DNA of 64,000 bases from an uncultured Bacilli bacterium (GCA_934141535.1 CAKPCH010000007.1:9344-73343); one strand, 5' to 3'; shown: positions 51,671-60,822, counted from the first letter of the stretch. The notes: generated by a model from the sequence alone, not told the origin. Numbers and translations: made by a program.

Positions 51671-53260
51671 ATGAAAAATAAAAAAATATTATTATTAGTA
51701 GTTTTACTTTGTATGCCAACTGTTGCTTTGGCATATAATGATTATTTTAAAAATATTATAGGTGTACTTATAATAGAAGGTGTTTTAACTATTCCTATGT
51801 GTAAGTTATTTTTAAAACCACTTTCAGAAAAAATGTCACCAGGAAATAGTCAAAAGACATATAGATTATTAAATTTAATAAGAGTTGTAGCAATCTTACT
51901 TTTTCAAGAAAAATATGTATTTTTTGACTTGATGTTATTAATAATAGGAAGATCTATTGTTAAGTCTATTACTATAAAAACGAGCCCTACAACTTTTACA
52001 AGTAAAACAAATACTACTAATGAATCTGATTTAGGAATAGAACTTAGATGTACTAAATGTAATGGAATATTAAAAGTAACTGATAAGTTTTGTGGAAGCT
52101 GTGGAGAACCTTTTGATGGCTCTAATGTAAGTGTTATAGCTAATGAAAATGCTATAAAACAAGATAAAACTATTCTTCATTTTAGTGATTTTGATTCTAT
52201 GTATAATCTAAGTGATTCAAAATTATTAGAAGTATTTATACAAAAAGAATTAAAAAAATATGATATGAATAATAAATTAATACCAAAAGCATTATCAAAA
52301 AGAAAAAATATATTAAATATTATATTTTCAATACTTTTATTTGTATATGTTTCATTAATTTTCTTTCATTTTCCAATGTTTACATATGTTATAGGTCTTA
52401 TTATACTTATCGTGTTTAAGATATTATCAAGTAGATATAATTTAATTAAATATTTAAAAAAGCAAGCTAAATCTAGACCACAAGAAAAAATAAGTAATAT
52501 AATAATGAGTTGTAAAGAAAGTTGTATTAAAGATAATACTAGGTTAATATTTTTTATTGAATTTGTAGTTTCTATTGCTTTAGCACTCACTTTATTTATA
52601 AAACCAAGAATATTTTATGAAAAAGTAGATGGAGGGTATGCAGTTAGATTTTATGCATTTGGTGTAACTAATTTTAAGAGTGCTACTATACCTTCAACAT
52701 ATAAGCAAGAATCTATAATTTCATTAAGAGGTAATACTTTTTCTAATATGCCTTATTTAAAAGAAGTAAATTTACCAGATACTATAATAGAGATAAGAGG
52801 TCAAGCATTTAAAAATGATAGAAGTTTAGTTAATGTTAAACTTCCTAGTAATTTAAATTATTTAGGTGGAGGAGCATTTTATAATTGTACTTCATTAGTT
52901 TCTATAGAAATACCAGATTCAGTTACATTTATGGGTGGAGAAGCATTCTATAATGCTAAATCTTTAAAAACTATTAAACTATCTAATAATTTAACTGAAA
53001 TAAGAGGAGATACTTTCTCTTCATGTAGTTCGCTTGAAAGTATTACTATACCAGATTCAGTTACTAGAATTGGAGGGCATGCTTTCTATTACAATACTTC
53101 TTTATCAAGTGTTAATATAAGTGAAAATAGTATGTTAAGTGAAATAGGTTCATCAGCATTTAGAGGATGTTTAAGTCTATATAGTATTACAATACCACAA
53201 AATACTTATGTAAATTATAGGGCATTTAAAGAAAGTCCAACAGTAATATCACGTTATTAA
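51671..53260 (+). CDS. Membrane protein with zinc ribbon and BspA-type leucine-rich repeats
   Basis: 529 residues. Several helices at the N-terminus (about 1-100), a zinc ribbon RCTKCNGILKVTDKFCGSCGEPF (about 122-145), further helices (about 215-255 and 290-312), then a C-terminal array of about seven BspA/LRR_5 repeats (for example FSNMPYLKEVNLPDTI, AFYNCTSLVSIEIPDSV, TFSSCSSLESITIPDSV). LRR_5 repeats are common in surface-binding proteins of gut bacteria. It is the first gene of a tightly packed operon with a radical SAM enzyme. -10 TATAAT lies near 51642 and Shine-Dalgarno is AGGAGG. Function unknown. Confidence 0.72.
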   Translation: MKNKKILLLVVLLCMPTVALAYNDYFKNIIGVLIIEGVLTIPMCKLFLKPLSEKMSPGNSQKTYRLLNLIRVVAILLFQEKYVFFDLMLLIIGRSIVKSITIKTSPTTFTSKTNTTNESDLGIELRCTKCNGILKVTDKFCGSCGEPFDGSNVSVIANENAIKQDKTILHFSDFDSMYNLSDSKLLEVFIQKELKKYDMNNKLIPKALSKRKNILNIIFSILLFVYVSLIFFHFPMFTYVIGLIILIVFKILSSRYNLIKYLKKQAKSRPQEKISNIIMSCKESCIKDNTRLIFFIEFVVSIALALTLFIKPRIFYEKVDGGYAVRFYAFGVTNFKSATIPSTYKQESIISLRGNTFSNMPYLKEVNLPDTIIEIRGQAFKNDRSLVNVKLPSNLNYLGGGAFYNCTSLVSIEIPDSVTFMGGEAFYNAKSLKTIKLSNNLTEIRGDTFSSCSSLESITIPDSVTRIGGHAFYYNTSLSSVNISENSMLSEIGSSAFRGCLSLYSITIPQNTYVNYRAFKESPTVISRY

Positions 53261-53274
53261 AAATAGGAGTAAAT

Positions 53275-55014
53275 ATGAATCAAAATATAAAATACATACA
53301 TTTATTATATGTTCCAACATTATCTTGCAATATGGGGTGCAAATACTGTTATTTAGAAGATAATACAAAAGATATTAAAACAAATTTTAAATCACTTGAT
53401 ACTTTAGAGTATGCTATTAATAAATTTAAGAAGAGTAATGTTATTCCGTTTAATATATCACTTCATGGAGGTGAAGTAACAGTACTTCCTAAACAAGAAT
53501 TTCATGATTTAGTAAAATTTATTAGTGATTATTATAAGAATAATAAAGATATAATATTACAAGGTGGGTTTAAAATAGGCACACCTCATATAAAAACAAA
53601 TATGTATGATTTAGAAAAACATATAGATACAATAAAAGAATTTAATGTATCTATATCAGGTAGCTTAGATTTACCTCTTTCACTTCATAATGAATATAGA
53701 GTAACTAAAGGTGGAAAAGAAACCTTAAATAGAATACTTAAAAATATAGAATTACTAAAAGATATACCAAATAAGAAGAAAGTTTCAGCAACCATTTTTA
53801 AAGAGCACTATAATCATATAGATGAAATAATAGAAGATATAAAATTCTTAGATAAAGAAACTTGTCTAGATATGAATGATTTTAATTTTATGATAGGATT
53901 TGATTATAATTCAAATGGTTTACTTCATCATTTGAGTGAAGAAGAACAAGTAAATTTTTATAAAAGAATGAAAGAGGAGTTTAACGGTACTAATTTAGAT
54001 AGTGGAGTAAATGGTGCTTGGTTTGATGAATTTGGACCAGGATATTGTACTAATTGTGATAATTGTGGTGAGAAGTTTTTCTTATTAGAAAAGAATGGTG
54101 ATATATATTCTTGTGTAAGAGGACAAAAAAATAAGGATTATTATTATGGTAATATATATGATAATACACCAGAAGAGATATTAGAGTGCGCTAAAGGAAA
54201 AATATTTCTTAATCATAATAAAGAACCATTAAATGAAGAATGTGTAAATTGTGGATATTTATATCTTTGTAAAACAGGATGTCCATTTGTAAAAAATGCT
54301 TATAAACAAAATAAAAGTTATACTTGTAAATTACAACAAGAAATGTATAAAGATAGAAATTTTCAAAAAGATCCTAACAATAATGAATTTGTTTATCAAT
54401 ATGTAAGTAAAATGAGATTAGAAGATAAAGAAAAATATTTACCACAAAATAAAATATTAGATTATCCAAGTCTTTCAAGTATAATAGAAAGTGATAGTAA
54501 TCTTAAATATATATATGATAGTAATAGTTTTATTTTAGAAGTAGATAAAGAAAAATATCCATTAAGTTCTCAAATAACAAAAGGTGTAAGAGACTTTATA
54601 TATATAACACCTCAAAGTAAAGTTTTAATATATATGAAAAAGAATTTAATAAATGAAGTTTGTGATTATCCTATAAATAATTCACTTTATATAATGTTAT
54701 TATCAGGTAATATGGTAACTTATGGAGATGAAGCAAGAACAAAACAAAGTCATTTAGCAACCTTCCAAATTTATAAGAGTGTACTAGATAATGGATTAAA
54801 TAATAAAGATTATTATATATATGATTTAACAAATTTAATAAAAGAATATAAAAATCAATATAGTATAGATAATCCAAATAATATCTTTTTTACAACTCAA
54901 GCTTTAAGAGATTATCACTATACAAAACAAAAAAATAATGCTTATTATCATATACAAGCAATTAATTTACCATTTCAAAATATAGAATTTTATTATATAG
55001 ATAAGGAGTTTTAA
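53275..55014 (+). CDS. Radical SAM/SPASM protein, candidate peptide or protein maturase
   Basis: 579 residues. Cys18, Cys22 and Cys25 (LSCNMGCKYCYLE) form the radical SAM [4Fe-4S] motif; LHGGEVTVLP is the SAM-binding GGE. A Cys-rich SPASM region (about 255-350) has YCTNCDNCGEKFF, IYSCVRG, EECVNCGYLYLCKTGCPF and YTCKLQQ, suited to auxiliary clusters as in anSME-like and RiPP maturases. The last about 210 residues are an extra domain I do not recognise. It starts 14 bases after the LRR gene and its stop abuts the ATG of a small poly-Asn protein, a candidate substrate (inference). Confidence 0.85.
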   Translation: MNQNIKYIHLLYVPTLSCNMGCKYCYLEDNTKDIKTNFKSLDTLEYAINKFKKSNVIPFNISLHGGEVTVLPKQEFHDLVKFISDYYKNNKDIILQGGFKIGTPHIKTNMYDLEKHIDTIKEFNVSISGSLDLPLSLHNEYRVTKGGKETLNRILKNIELLKDIPNKKKVSATIFKEHYNHIDEIIEDIKFLDKETCLDMNDFNFMIGFDYNSNGLLHHLSEEEQVNFYKRMKEEFNGTNLDSGVNGAWFDEFGPGYCTNCDNCGEKFFLLEKNGDIYSCVRGQKNKDYYYGNIYDNTPEEILECAKGKIFLNHNKEPLNEECVNCGYLYLCKTGCPFVKNAYKQNKSYTCKLQQEMYKDRNFQKDPNNNEFVYQYVSKMRLEDKEKYLPQNKILDYPSLSSIIESDSNLKYIYDSNSFILEVDKEKYPLSSQITKGVRDFIYITPQSKVLIYMKKNLINEVCDYPINNSLYIMLLSGNMVTYGDEARTKQSHLATFQIYKSVLDNGLNNKDYYIYDLTNLIKEYKNQYSIDNPNNIFFTTQALRDYHYTKQKNNAYYHIQAINLPFQNIEFYYIDKEF

Positions 55015-55392
55015 ATGAATAAAGAACCAGAAACATATGAAGAATTAATTAGAAAAAAAAGATGTATTGAATTATTAAAATACTATGAATTAACAAATGC
55101 TGATTTAAATAAGATATATGAATTTTTAAGTACATATAAAAATGGTGTTATAGTAGGTAATAGATATAGTTTTACACTAAAAGTAAATTATAACAAAGAA
55201 ATAGAGCCAGAATTAATGAGTGTTGTATGCTTTAATTCTAGTATAGATGGAATTTATTTATCTAATAAAGTATTTAGAGTAATACCACACTATACACCGT
55301 CTTCAAGAGGCTATAGTAGTGGTGGTTCTTCATCAAATAATAATAACAATAATAACAACAACAACAATAATAATAACAATAACAACAGATAG
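55015..55392 (+). CDS. Small protein with a 17-Asn tail; candidate radical SAM substrate
   Basis: 125 residues. Residues 1-95 look folded (EELIRKKRCIELLKYYEL, then a beta-rich part with VGNRYSFTLKVNYNKEIEPE). The tail reads SSRGYSSGGSSS followed by 17 consecutive Asn (108-124) and a final Arg. Asn codons are mixed AAT/AAC (55336-55386). It directly follows the radical SAM gene with no gap, and Shine-Dalgarno AAGGAG lies inside that gene. Tail as a modification target, a linker or merely low-complexity sequence are all open. Confidence 0.7.
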   Translation: MNKEPETYEELIRKKRCIELLKYYELTNADLNKIYEFLSTYKNGVIVGNRYSFTLKVNYNKEIEPELMSVVCFNSSIDGIYLSNKVFRVIPHYTPSSRGYSSGGSSSNNNNNNNNNNNNNNNNNR

Positions 55393-55401
55393 GAGTAAAA
55401 T

Positions 55402-56409
55402 ATGGCATTTATATCTGATAGTTTTCAAAATAATAAATTAAAGAATTATAATATAAATATAACAACAAAATATATAGTTAAAGATAAAATTAAAGTAAGA
55501 AATACTAATAATAAAAATAATGATGATATTATAAATGGTATAAGGTGCAAAAAGGAATACTATTTAAATGATAAATTAATTCATGAAGAACAAAAATTTG
55601 ATTCTAGAATAGAATATACATTTATATCAAAAAATATAGAAAACAGTAATTATACTTGTCCTAACTGTGGTACAACTTTTAAATTAAATAGTATAGATGA
55701 TTGTTGTCCTTATTGTAAATCATATTATAATATAGAATATATAAATAAAGATTTAGGAAGTAAATATCATTATGATAGAGTTTTACAAAGTAATAAATAT
55801 AGAATTATAACAGGATTAATAGATTTAATAATAAGTATAATGGTGTGCTATATATTTATAAAAAATACATCTAGAACATTTAATGAATATGATATATTTA
55901 AAATATTAATATATGGAGTTATTCTAACACTAGTACTTTATTATTTCTTTTATATGCTTGATGCTTATGTAGTTTTAATACCAATAAAAATATATAAAGA
56001 TAAACAAAATCAAAAACAAATAGATTTTTGGAATAAGACTAATATAGATAAAAAACTTTTCTTTAATAATTTAAATTATGAATTAAGAAAATACTATTAT
56101 AATAAAGATAAAGTAATAGATTTTGATGTTATTGATTATATTAGTTTTAAAGAATTAGAAAATAATAATATTTGTGTAGCAGCACTCATTAGAATTGTAT
56201 ATTTTGAAGATAATAAAATAAAGTCAAAAAATATAAAGGACACATATATATTAAAAAAAGTTAGTAATAATACGTTAGATTTAGATGAGGGAGTTAATAT
56301 TATTAGATGTAATAATTGTGGTGCTACAATAGATGCTAAATATGGTGTTTGTCATTATTGTAATTCTAAAATTAAACCATTAAATTTATGGGTATTACAA
56401 AAAAAGTGA
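55402..56409 (+). CDS. Membrane protein with two zinc ribbons
   Basis: 335 residues. A first zinc ribbon (YTCPNCGTTFKLNSIDDCCPYCKSYY, Cys pairs around 92-114), two membrane helices (about 135-155 and 165-190), a soluble domain, and a second ribbon at the C-terminus (IIRCNNCGATIDAKYGVCHYCNSKI). The soluble part may resemble a Tim44/NTF2-like fold by layout only. Gaps to the flanking genes are 9 and 1 bases, so it belongs to the radical SAM operon. The zinc ribbon in the 51671 protein suggests related assembly modules. Confidence 0.65.
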   Translation: MAFISDSFQNNKLKNYNINITTKYIVKDKIKVRNTNNKNNDDIINGIRCKKEYYLNDKLIHEEQKFDSRIEYTFISKNIENSNYTCPNCGTTFKLNSIDDCCPYCKSYYNIEYINKDLGSKYHYDRVLQSNKYRIITGLIDLIISIMVCYIFIKNTSRTFNEYDIFKILIYGVILTLVLYYFFYMLDAYVVLIPIKIYKDKQNQKQIDFWNKTNIDKKLFFNNLNYELRKYYYNKDKVIDFDVIDYISFKELENNNICVAALIRIVYFEDNKIKSKNIKDTYILKKVSNNTLDLDEGVNIIRCNNCGATIDAKYGVCHYCNSKIKPLNLWVLQKK

Positions 56410-56410
56410 G

Positions 56411-56896
56411 ATGAGTATTTTGAATAAGAAACAAATATATGAATTTATAAAAGACAAAAATATATGGTATGAAATAGTTGAACATGATGCAGTTTATAAT
56501 ATGGCTGATATAGAAAAAATTAATTTGCCATACAAAGAAAAAGATGCTAAAAATCTTTTTTTATGTGATGATAAAAAAAATTACTATTTAATAACTGTAG
56601 ATCCTATTAAAAAAGTAAATTTAAAAGAATTTAGAAAAAAGTATAATATTAGACCACTTAGTTTTGCTTTAGAAGAAGATTTATTAAATATTATGAATTT
56701 AACTAAAGGATCTGTAACACCGCTAGGTATATTAAATGATACAGATAAAAAAGTTATAGTATATATTGATAAGTATTTTAATGATATTATAGGAATACAT
56801 CCCAATGATAATACTGCAACTATTTATTTAAAAGTAGAAGATTTAATTGATATAATTAAAAGTCATGGTAATGAAGTACATATAGTTGAAATTTAA
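56411..56896 (+). CDS. YbaK/ProX-type aminoacyl-tRNA deacylase
   Basis: 161 residues of the YbaK/EbsC editing fold: KNLFLCDDKKNYYLITVD (the conserved Lys and strand), LTKGSVTPLGILND (the G-S-V-T/S-P motif) and GIHPNDNTATIYL. Such proteins (PrdX/ProXp) hydrolyse mischarged Ala-tRNA(Pro) or related species. It is the last gene of the 51.7-56.9 kb operon, starting 1 base after the preceding stop; start choice between 56411 and a nearby TTG is uncertain. Confidence 0.85.
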   Translation: MSILNKKQIYEFIKDKNIWYEIVEHDAVYNMADIEKINLPYKEKDAKNLFLCDDKKNYYLITVDPIKKVNLKEFRKKYNIRPLSFALEEDLLNIMNLTKGSVTPLGILNDTDKKVIVYIDKYFNDIIGIHPNDNTATIYLKVEDLIDIIKSHGNEVHIVEI

Positions 56897-56910
56897 TTGC
56901 CACATAGTCA

Positions 56911-56960
56911 TTGACATAATTGTCAATAAAATTGACAACACTCTTAAATAAATATATAGT
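56911..56960 (+). promoter_or_regulatory. Promoter with triple TTGACA/TTGTCAA elements
   Basis: TTGACA-TAA-TTGTCAA inverted repeat (56911-56926), then consensus -35 TTGACA (56932-56937), 17 bp, TATAGT (56955-56960). The extra copies next to the -35 suggest an operator. Shine-Dalgarno AGGAGG precedes the ATG at 56980. Confidence 0.75.
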
Positions 56961-56979
56961 AATTATAGGAGGAAGAAAG

Positions 56980-58056
56980 ATGAATTTAAAGGATACTTTC
57001 AAAAATACAAAAAATATTATATTTGCTGGAATAATAATTATTATATTAATAGTAGCTTTATCATTTATTTCAAAAAATAGCACTCAAATTACTAATAATA
57101 GCAAAAAGATAAATGTAGTAAAAAATGAGGCAAGTACATTAAAATTTGAAGATTTTAATAATGGTTTAGTAAAGATGAAAATACCACAAGGATGGAAGGT
57201 TGATGTATTAGGCGATTATATTCATTACACAATTAAAGTATATGATCCTTCAAATACTGCTTATCAATTTTTCTTTAATTTAAAAACAGAAGGGTATAAT
57301 AAATCACAAAAAGCAAAAGAATTTCAACAAAGATATTATCCTAATGATATATTTGCTAAAACAGCTGTATTAGAAGATAAAACTACAGAAGGTTTTTATA
57401 AAATATTTAATGAATTAGGTCCACTAAATAATACTAGTACATTTACATTTCCAACATTAAATGATTTTACTGTTGTTGAAAATTTAGGTGCTTCAGCACT
57501 TGGCGGAGATATATTAAGAGCTACTTTTAAAGATGAAAATGGAAAAGAAGCAGAAGGCTTATTTACAGCTTATGTATATGATGCAGGACCATATTATGTA
57601 TATGAAAATATTTATTACGGAGAGCAAATAGATATATACTATTTAAATGTATATGACGCTATGTTTATTACTGCCCCTAAAGATGAATTTATAGATTGGC
57701 AAGATGTATTAAATACTATTTCTTCATCTTTAGAATTTACTGATACATTTATGAGTGGATTTAATAGTGAGCAAGATGCTGTAATGAAAAACTTTCAAAG
57801 TGTAAGAAGTATATGTAATCAAATTACAGATGGTATTATGGATTCTTGGGAGAAAAGGAGTGCTAGTTTTGATATAATGAGTCAAAAACAAAGCGATGCT
57901 ATTCTAGGATATGAAAGAGTATATGATACAGATACTGGTGAGATATATAAAGCATATAATGGTTTTACTGATGATTATGATGGTAATAAATATAAAAGTA
58001 TAACAGATGAAATGTATAAAGAAAAAACAAGTGGTTATATAACAAAAATAGATTAA
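56980..58056 (+). CDS. Membrane-anchored extracellular protein, 358 aa
   Basis: One N-terminal membrane anchor (about 13-32: NIIFAGIIIIILIVALSFIS) followed by an Asn/Ser linker and an extracellular domain of about 300 residues. MKIPQGWKVDVLGDYIHYTI resembles a secreted beta-rich domain; the rest is unrecognised. No Cys lipobox. The ATG at 56980 has an optimal Shine-Dalgarno. It stands alone with its own promoter and terminator, immediately downstream of the radical SAM operon. Confidence 0.65.
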   Translation: MNLKDTFKNTKNIIFAGIIIIILIVALSFISKNSTQITNNSKKINVVKNEASTLKFEDFNNGLVKMKIPQGWKVDVLGDYIHYTIKVYDPSNTAYQFFFNLKTEGYNKSQKAKEFQQRYYPNDIFAKTAVLEDKTTEGFYKIFNELGPLNNTSTFTFPTLNDFTVVENLGASALGGDILRATFKDENGKEAEGLFTAYVYDAGPYYVYENIYYGEQIDIYYLNVYDAMFITAPKDEFIDWQDVLNTISSSLEFTDTFMSGFNSEQDAVMKNFQSVRSICNQITDGIMDSWEKRSASFDIMSQKQSDAILGYERVYDTDTGEIYKAYNGFTDDYDGNKYKSITDEMYKEKTSGYITKID

Positions 58057-58059
58057 TTT

Positions 58060-58083
58060 AGAGTACTTTACGTGCTCTTTTTT
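58060..58083 (+). terminator. Terminator after the anchored protein
   Basis: AGAGTAC/GTGCTCT stem (one G-U pair) followed by TTTTTT. Confidence 0.75.
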
Positions 58084-58157
58084 ATTACTCTAGTATTATT
58101 TCCTATTAAAATTTACTTTTATGTAGTATTATAAAAATGTAAGAAGGAGAGAATTTT

Positions 58158-58868
58158 ATGAATCAAGAAAAAATTGGAAAATTTATTTTAGAGTGTAGAA
58201 AAGAAAAAAAATTAACTCAACAAGAACTAGCTGAAAAATTAGGAGTAACTGATAAATCTGTTAGTAATTGGGAAAATGGAAGAAATATGCCAGATTTATC
58301 ATTATTTAAACCACTATGTGAAACACTAGATATTTCAGTAAATGATTTAATAAGTGGAGAAAAAATAGCACAAGATAAATATCAGGAGAAATCAGAAGAA
58401 AATATCATTAAAACAATTTATTATACTAATAAAAAAGTATTAGAAAAAAATAATTTAATTGGTATAATTTTAATAACATTCTCAATATTCTTAATAATAA
58501 CTTCAATGTCTATATTTAAAAGTGAAAGTAGTTTTGGAAGTATATATTCTATAATCGGAGTATTACTATCTTTAATAGGTATTTCAAAATTTACAAAAAA
58601 ATTAAATTTAAAAAAGAAACTATTATTTAACTTAGGATATTTAATTTTATCTATTAATTTATTATTTTTAATTGATTATATAAGTGTAGTTAATATTAAA
58701 CAAGCACCTAGATTTTCAATATATAAAATAACAGCAGATACAGCAATTTATTATGATACTTTATTTTATGATGTTGTTAGATGTAATAAAGATACTAAAG
58801 ATGAATACTATAAAATAATTAAAAACCAATCTTATGATAAAGAAAATATAAAAAATTACTGTAAATAA
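58158..58868 (+). CDS. XRE-family regulator with membrane domain
   Basis: 236 residues. The N-terminal Cro/C1-type HTH reads IGKFILECRKEKKLTQQELAEKLGVT then DKSVSNWENGRNMPDLSLFKPLCETLDISVNDLISGE; residues 95-180 hold three or four membrane helices, followed by an extracellular-type tail. HTH proteins with a membrane tail of this kind are common in Bacillota and often sit by bacteriocin or transporter genes. Shine-Dalgarno AAGGAGAG. Confidence 0.85.
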   Translation: MNQEKIGKFILECRKEKKLTQQELAEKLGVTDKSVSNWENGRNMPDLSLFKPLCETLDISVNDLISGEKIAQDKYQEKSEENIIKTIYYTNKKVLEKNNLIGIILITFSIFLIITSMSIFKSESSFGSIYSIIGVLLSLIGISKFTKKLNLKKKLLFNLGYLILSINLLFLIDYISVVNIKQAPRFSIYKITADTAIYYDTLFYDVVRCNKDTKDEYYKIIKNQSYDKENIKNYCK

Positions 58869-58921
58869 AAAAAACCTTTAAAATATTAAAATTATTATTA
58901 GAATAGATTTTAGGTTATGCT

Positions 58922-59503
58922 TTGACTATTAATGATACACAAGTTGATTTTTTAGTAGTTAAAGATAGTAAAAAAGTTAATAATGATGTTAATCTTATTA
59001 CTAGCGATATTGAAAGTGATGTAACAATAAGTACTACTTCAAAAATTATTCCACTAGATACACTTATTAGTGTTGCTAAACTAACTAAAGGTGAAGAATA
59101 TGATAAGATAGTAAAAATATTAAATGCTACAGATTTTGAAATGTTTGATTTAAAATTATTCTTTAAATCAACAGGAGATTATATTACTAAACTATCAGAT
59201 AATACTTTTGAAGTTAGAATACCAATTAAAGATGAATTAAAAGATAAAGATTTAGTAGTATATTATGTAGATGATAATAATAAAGTTATTGAATATAAAG
59301 TAGTAGTAGAGGATGGGTATGCTAAATTTAATACAGATCATTTTAGTATTTATACTTTAGCGCATCTTCAAAAATCAAATACTATAAATAACCCTGATAC
59401 AGGTGATAATGTTATGTTATTTGTACTTTTAGGTGCAATGTCATTAATTGGTATTATAGGAGTTTTAATACATTTAATTAAAAGAAAAAATACTTTAGGC
59501 TAA
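58922..59503 (+). pseudogene. C-terminal remnant of an NPDTG-anchored surface protein
   Basis: An open frame of 193 codons with no ATG near its start and no Shine-Dalgarno. Its C-terminus reads NNPDTGDNVMLFVLLGAMSLIGI then a basic tail KRKN, i.e. a sortase-type sorting signal with NPDTG in place of LPxTG, hydrophobic span and positive tail. The upstream part (FEVRIPIKDELKDKDLVVYY) is beta-rich, as in large cell-wall adhesins. The large N-terminal part is missing. Confidence 0.7.
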
Positions 59504-59536
59504 TAATAGCCTTTTTGTATTTAAGAGGTGATTGGT

Positions 59537-59863
59537 TTGAGTAAATATGAACCTTTATGAAAATATATAAAAGAAAAAGATGAATCTAAATTAATTGCTT
59601 TAAAAAAAATAGATAGAAAGGCAAAATTACCAGCCAATATTTTTGCATATTCTTTTGGAATAATTATGTCACTTGTATTAGGTATTGGAATGTGTTTATC
59701 AATGAAAATTATAGGGATGATTCTTGGAATAATTATAGGAGTTATAGGAATTGTTGGTATTAGTTTAAACTATCCAATTTATAAAAAAATACTAGAAAAC
59801 TCCAAAAATAAGTATTCTTATGATATAATAAAATTATCAAGTGAAGTATTAGAAGAAAATTAG
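59537..59863 (+). pseudogene. Two-helix membrane protein with an in-frame TGA
   Basis: TTG start after GAGGTGAT, then SKYEPL, TGA (59558-59560), and KYIKEKDESKLIALKKIDRKAKLP leading into two membrane helices (YSFGIIMSLVLGIGM, IIGMILGIIIGVIGI). TGA sits where Trp would fit (a single TGG to TGA change). The 3' part has an ATG at 59666 and could still be translated as 65 residues. Confidence 0.65.
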
Positions 59864-59886
59864 TAATAGGAAGTAGGTGGTGTTAT

Positions 59887-60474
59887 ATGAATAAACAAAG
59901 TAGTAAATATTTTAGCACTGCCTTTTTAATGGATGAAGCACTAATTAGTTTATTAGATAAAAAAGATATTGAGTATATAACAATTAAAGAAATATGTGAA
60001 AAAGCGGGTGTTAATAGATCAACATTTTATCTTCATTATGAAAATATATGTGATTTAGTAACTGAGGCTATGAATTGTGCTAATAAAAAATTTATTGATT
60101 ATTTTGATGTTAATACAAAATATTTTATTAGTAAATTATATATATTACCACTTAATAAATTAAATTTAGTAACAAGAGAGTATTTAACACCTTATTTAAA
60201 TTTTATAAAAGAGAACAAACAAATATTTAAAGCAGCATTTAAATATCCTAATAATATGGATTCAGAAAACAAGTTCAATAGTTTAAATAAGTATATAATT
60301 ACACCTATATTAGAAAGATTTAATATACCAAAAGAAGAAAGAAAATATTATGTATCATTCTATCTTAAAGGTATTATGTCAATAATAGAAATTTGGATTA
60401 ATAATGATTGTAAAGAAGATATTGTAGATATAGAAAAAATAATTATGAAATGTGTTGGAGAAATAAAGTATTAA
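59887..60474 (+). CDS. TetR/AcrR-family regulator
   Basis: 195 residues with an N-terminal TetR HTH: FLMDEALISLLDKKDIEYITIKEICEKAGV then NRSTFYLHYENICDLVTEAM. The C-terminal part is a helical ligand domain (TetR_C_7-like by layout). The ATG follows GTAGGTGGTG. It lies 23 bases after the interrupted two-helix protein, a possible former target or partner. Confidence 0.88.
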   Translation: MNKQSSKYFSTAFLMDEALISLLDKKDIEYITIKEICEKAGVNRSTFYLHYENICDLVTEAMNCANKKFIDYFDVNTKYFISKLYILPLNKLNLVTREYLTPYLNFIKENKQIFKAAFKYPNNMDSENKFNSLNKYIITPILERFNIPKEERKYYVSFYLKGIMSIIEIWINNDCKEDIVDIEKIIMKCVGEIKY

Positions 60475-60476
60475 TA

Positions 60477-60502
60477 AAGGTAGAAAATATTCTATCTTTT
60501 TT
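60477..60502 (+). terminator. Terminator after the TetR gene
   Basis: AAGGTAGA/TCTATCTT stem followed by TTTT. Confidence 0.75.
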
Positions 60503-60526
60503 GATATAATTGTTATGGAGGCTTTT

Positions 60527-60648
60527 ATGAATAAAAATATTAGATAAGAATTGTAACAGATATAATGAATGAAATACCATACGAAAAAACTATTACTTAT
60601 AATGATGTAGCACAACAAATAGCTAAAAAAAGAAATATAAAAAAATGA
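60527..60648 (+). pseudogene. Remnant of an O6-alkylguanine alkyltransferase-like protein
   Basis: An ATG at 60527 with a GGAGG Shine-Dalgarno runs into a stop after 6 codons. In a different frame, from 60541, IRIVTDIMNEIPYEKTITYNDVAQQIAKK appears; this matches the region before the active site of Ada/Ogt/MGMT proteins (consensus IPYGKTxSYxxIAxxI). The frame ends at TGA 60646 before the PCHRV active site. Frameshifted and truncated. Confidence 0.65.
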
Positions 60649-60678
60649 TACTAGTTTATTTAAAGCTAAGGAGTGAAT

Positions 60679-60822
60679 ATGAATAGGTGTAAATGGTGTA
60701 ATTTAAAAAATAAAAAATATATAGAATATCATGATTTAGAGTGGGGAGTACCTAATTTTGATGATAAATACCTATTTGAAATGTTGATATTAGAATCATT
60801 TAAAGCAGGATTATCTTTTTAA
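60679..60822 (+). pseudogene. Truncated 3-methyladenine DNA glycosylase I (Tag)
   Basis: 47 codons after an AAGGAG Shine-Dalgarno: MNRCKWCNLKNKKYIEYHDLE then WGVPNFDDKYLFEMLILESF and KAGLSF. This is the N-terminus of Tag (RCxWC zinc Cys pair, YHDxEWGxP, DDxxLFExLxLExFQAGLSW). The frame stops at the position of the following Trp region; about 135 residues are missing. It lies next to the alkyltransferase remnant. Confidence 0.75.

Noticed and set aside
56920..56979. Upstream start for the 56980 protein
   Set aside because: It lies inside the promoter and before the AGGAGG; the later ATG gives a normal membrane-anchor N-terminus.
59558..59560. Alternative genetic code with TGA as Trp
   Set aside because: TGG is used for Trp throughout and TGA ends several intact genes.
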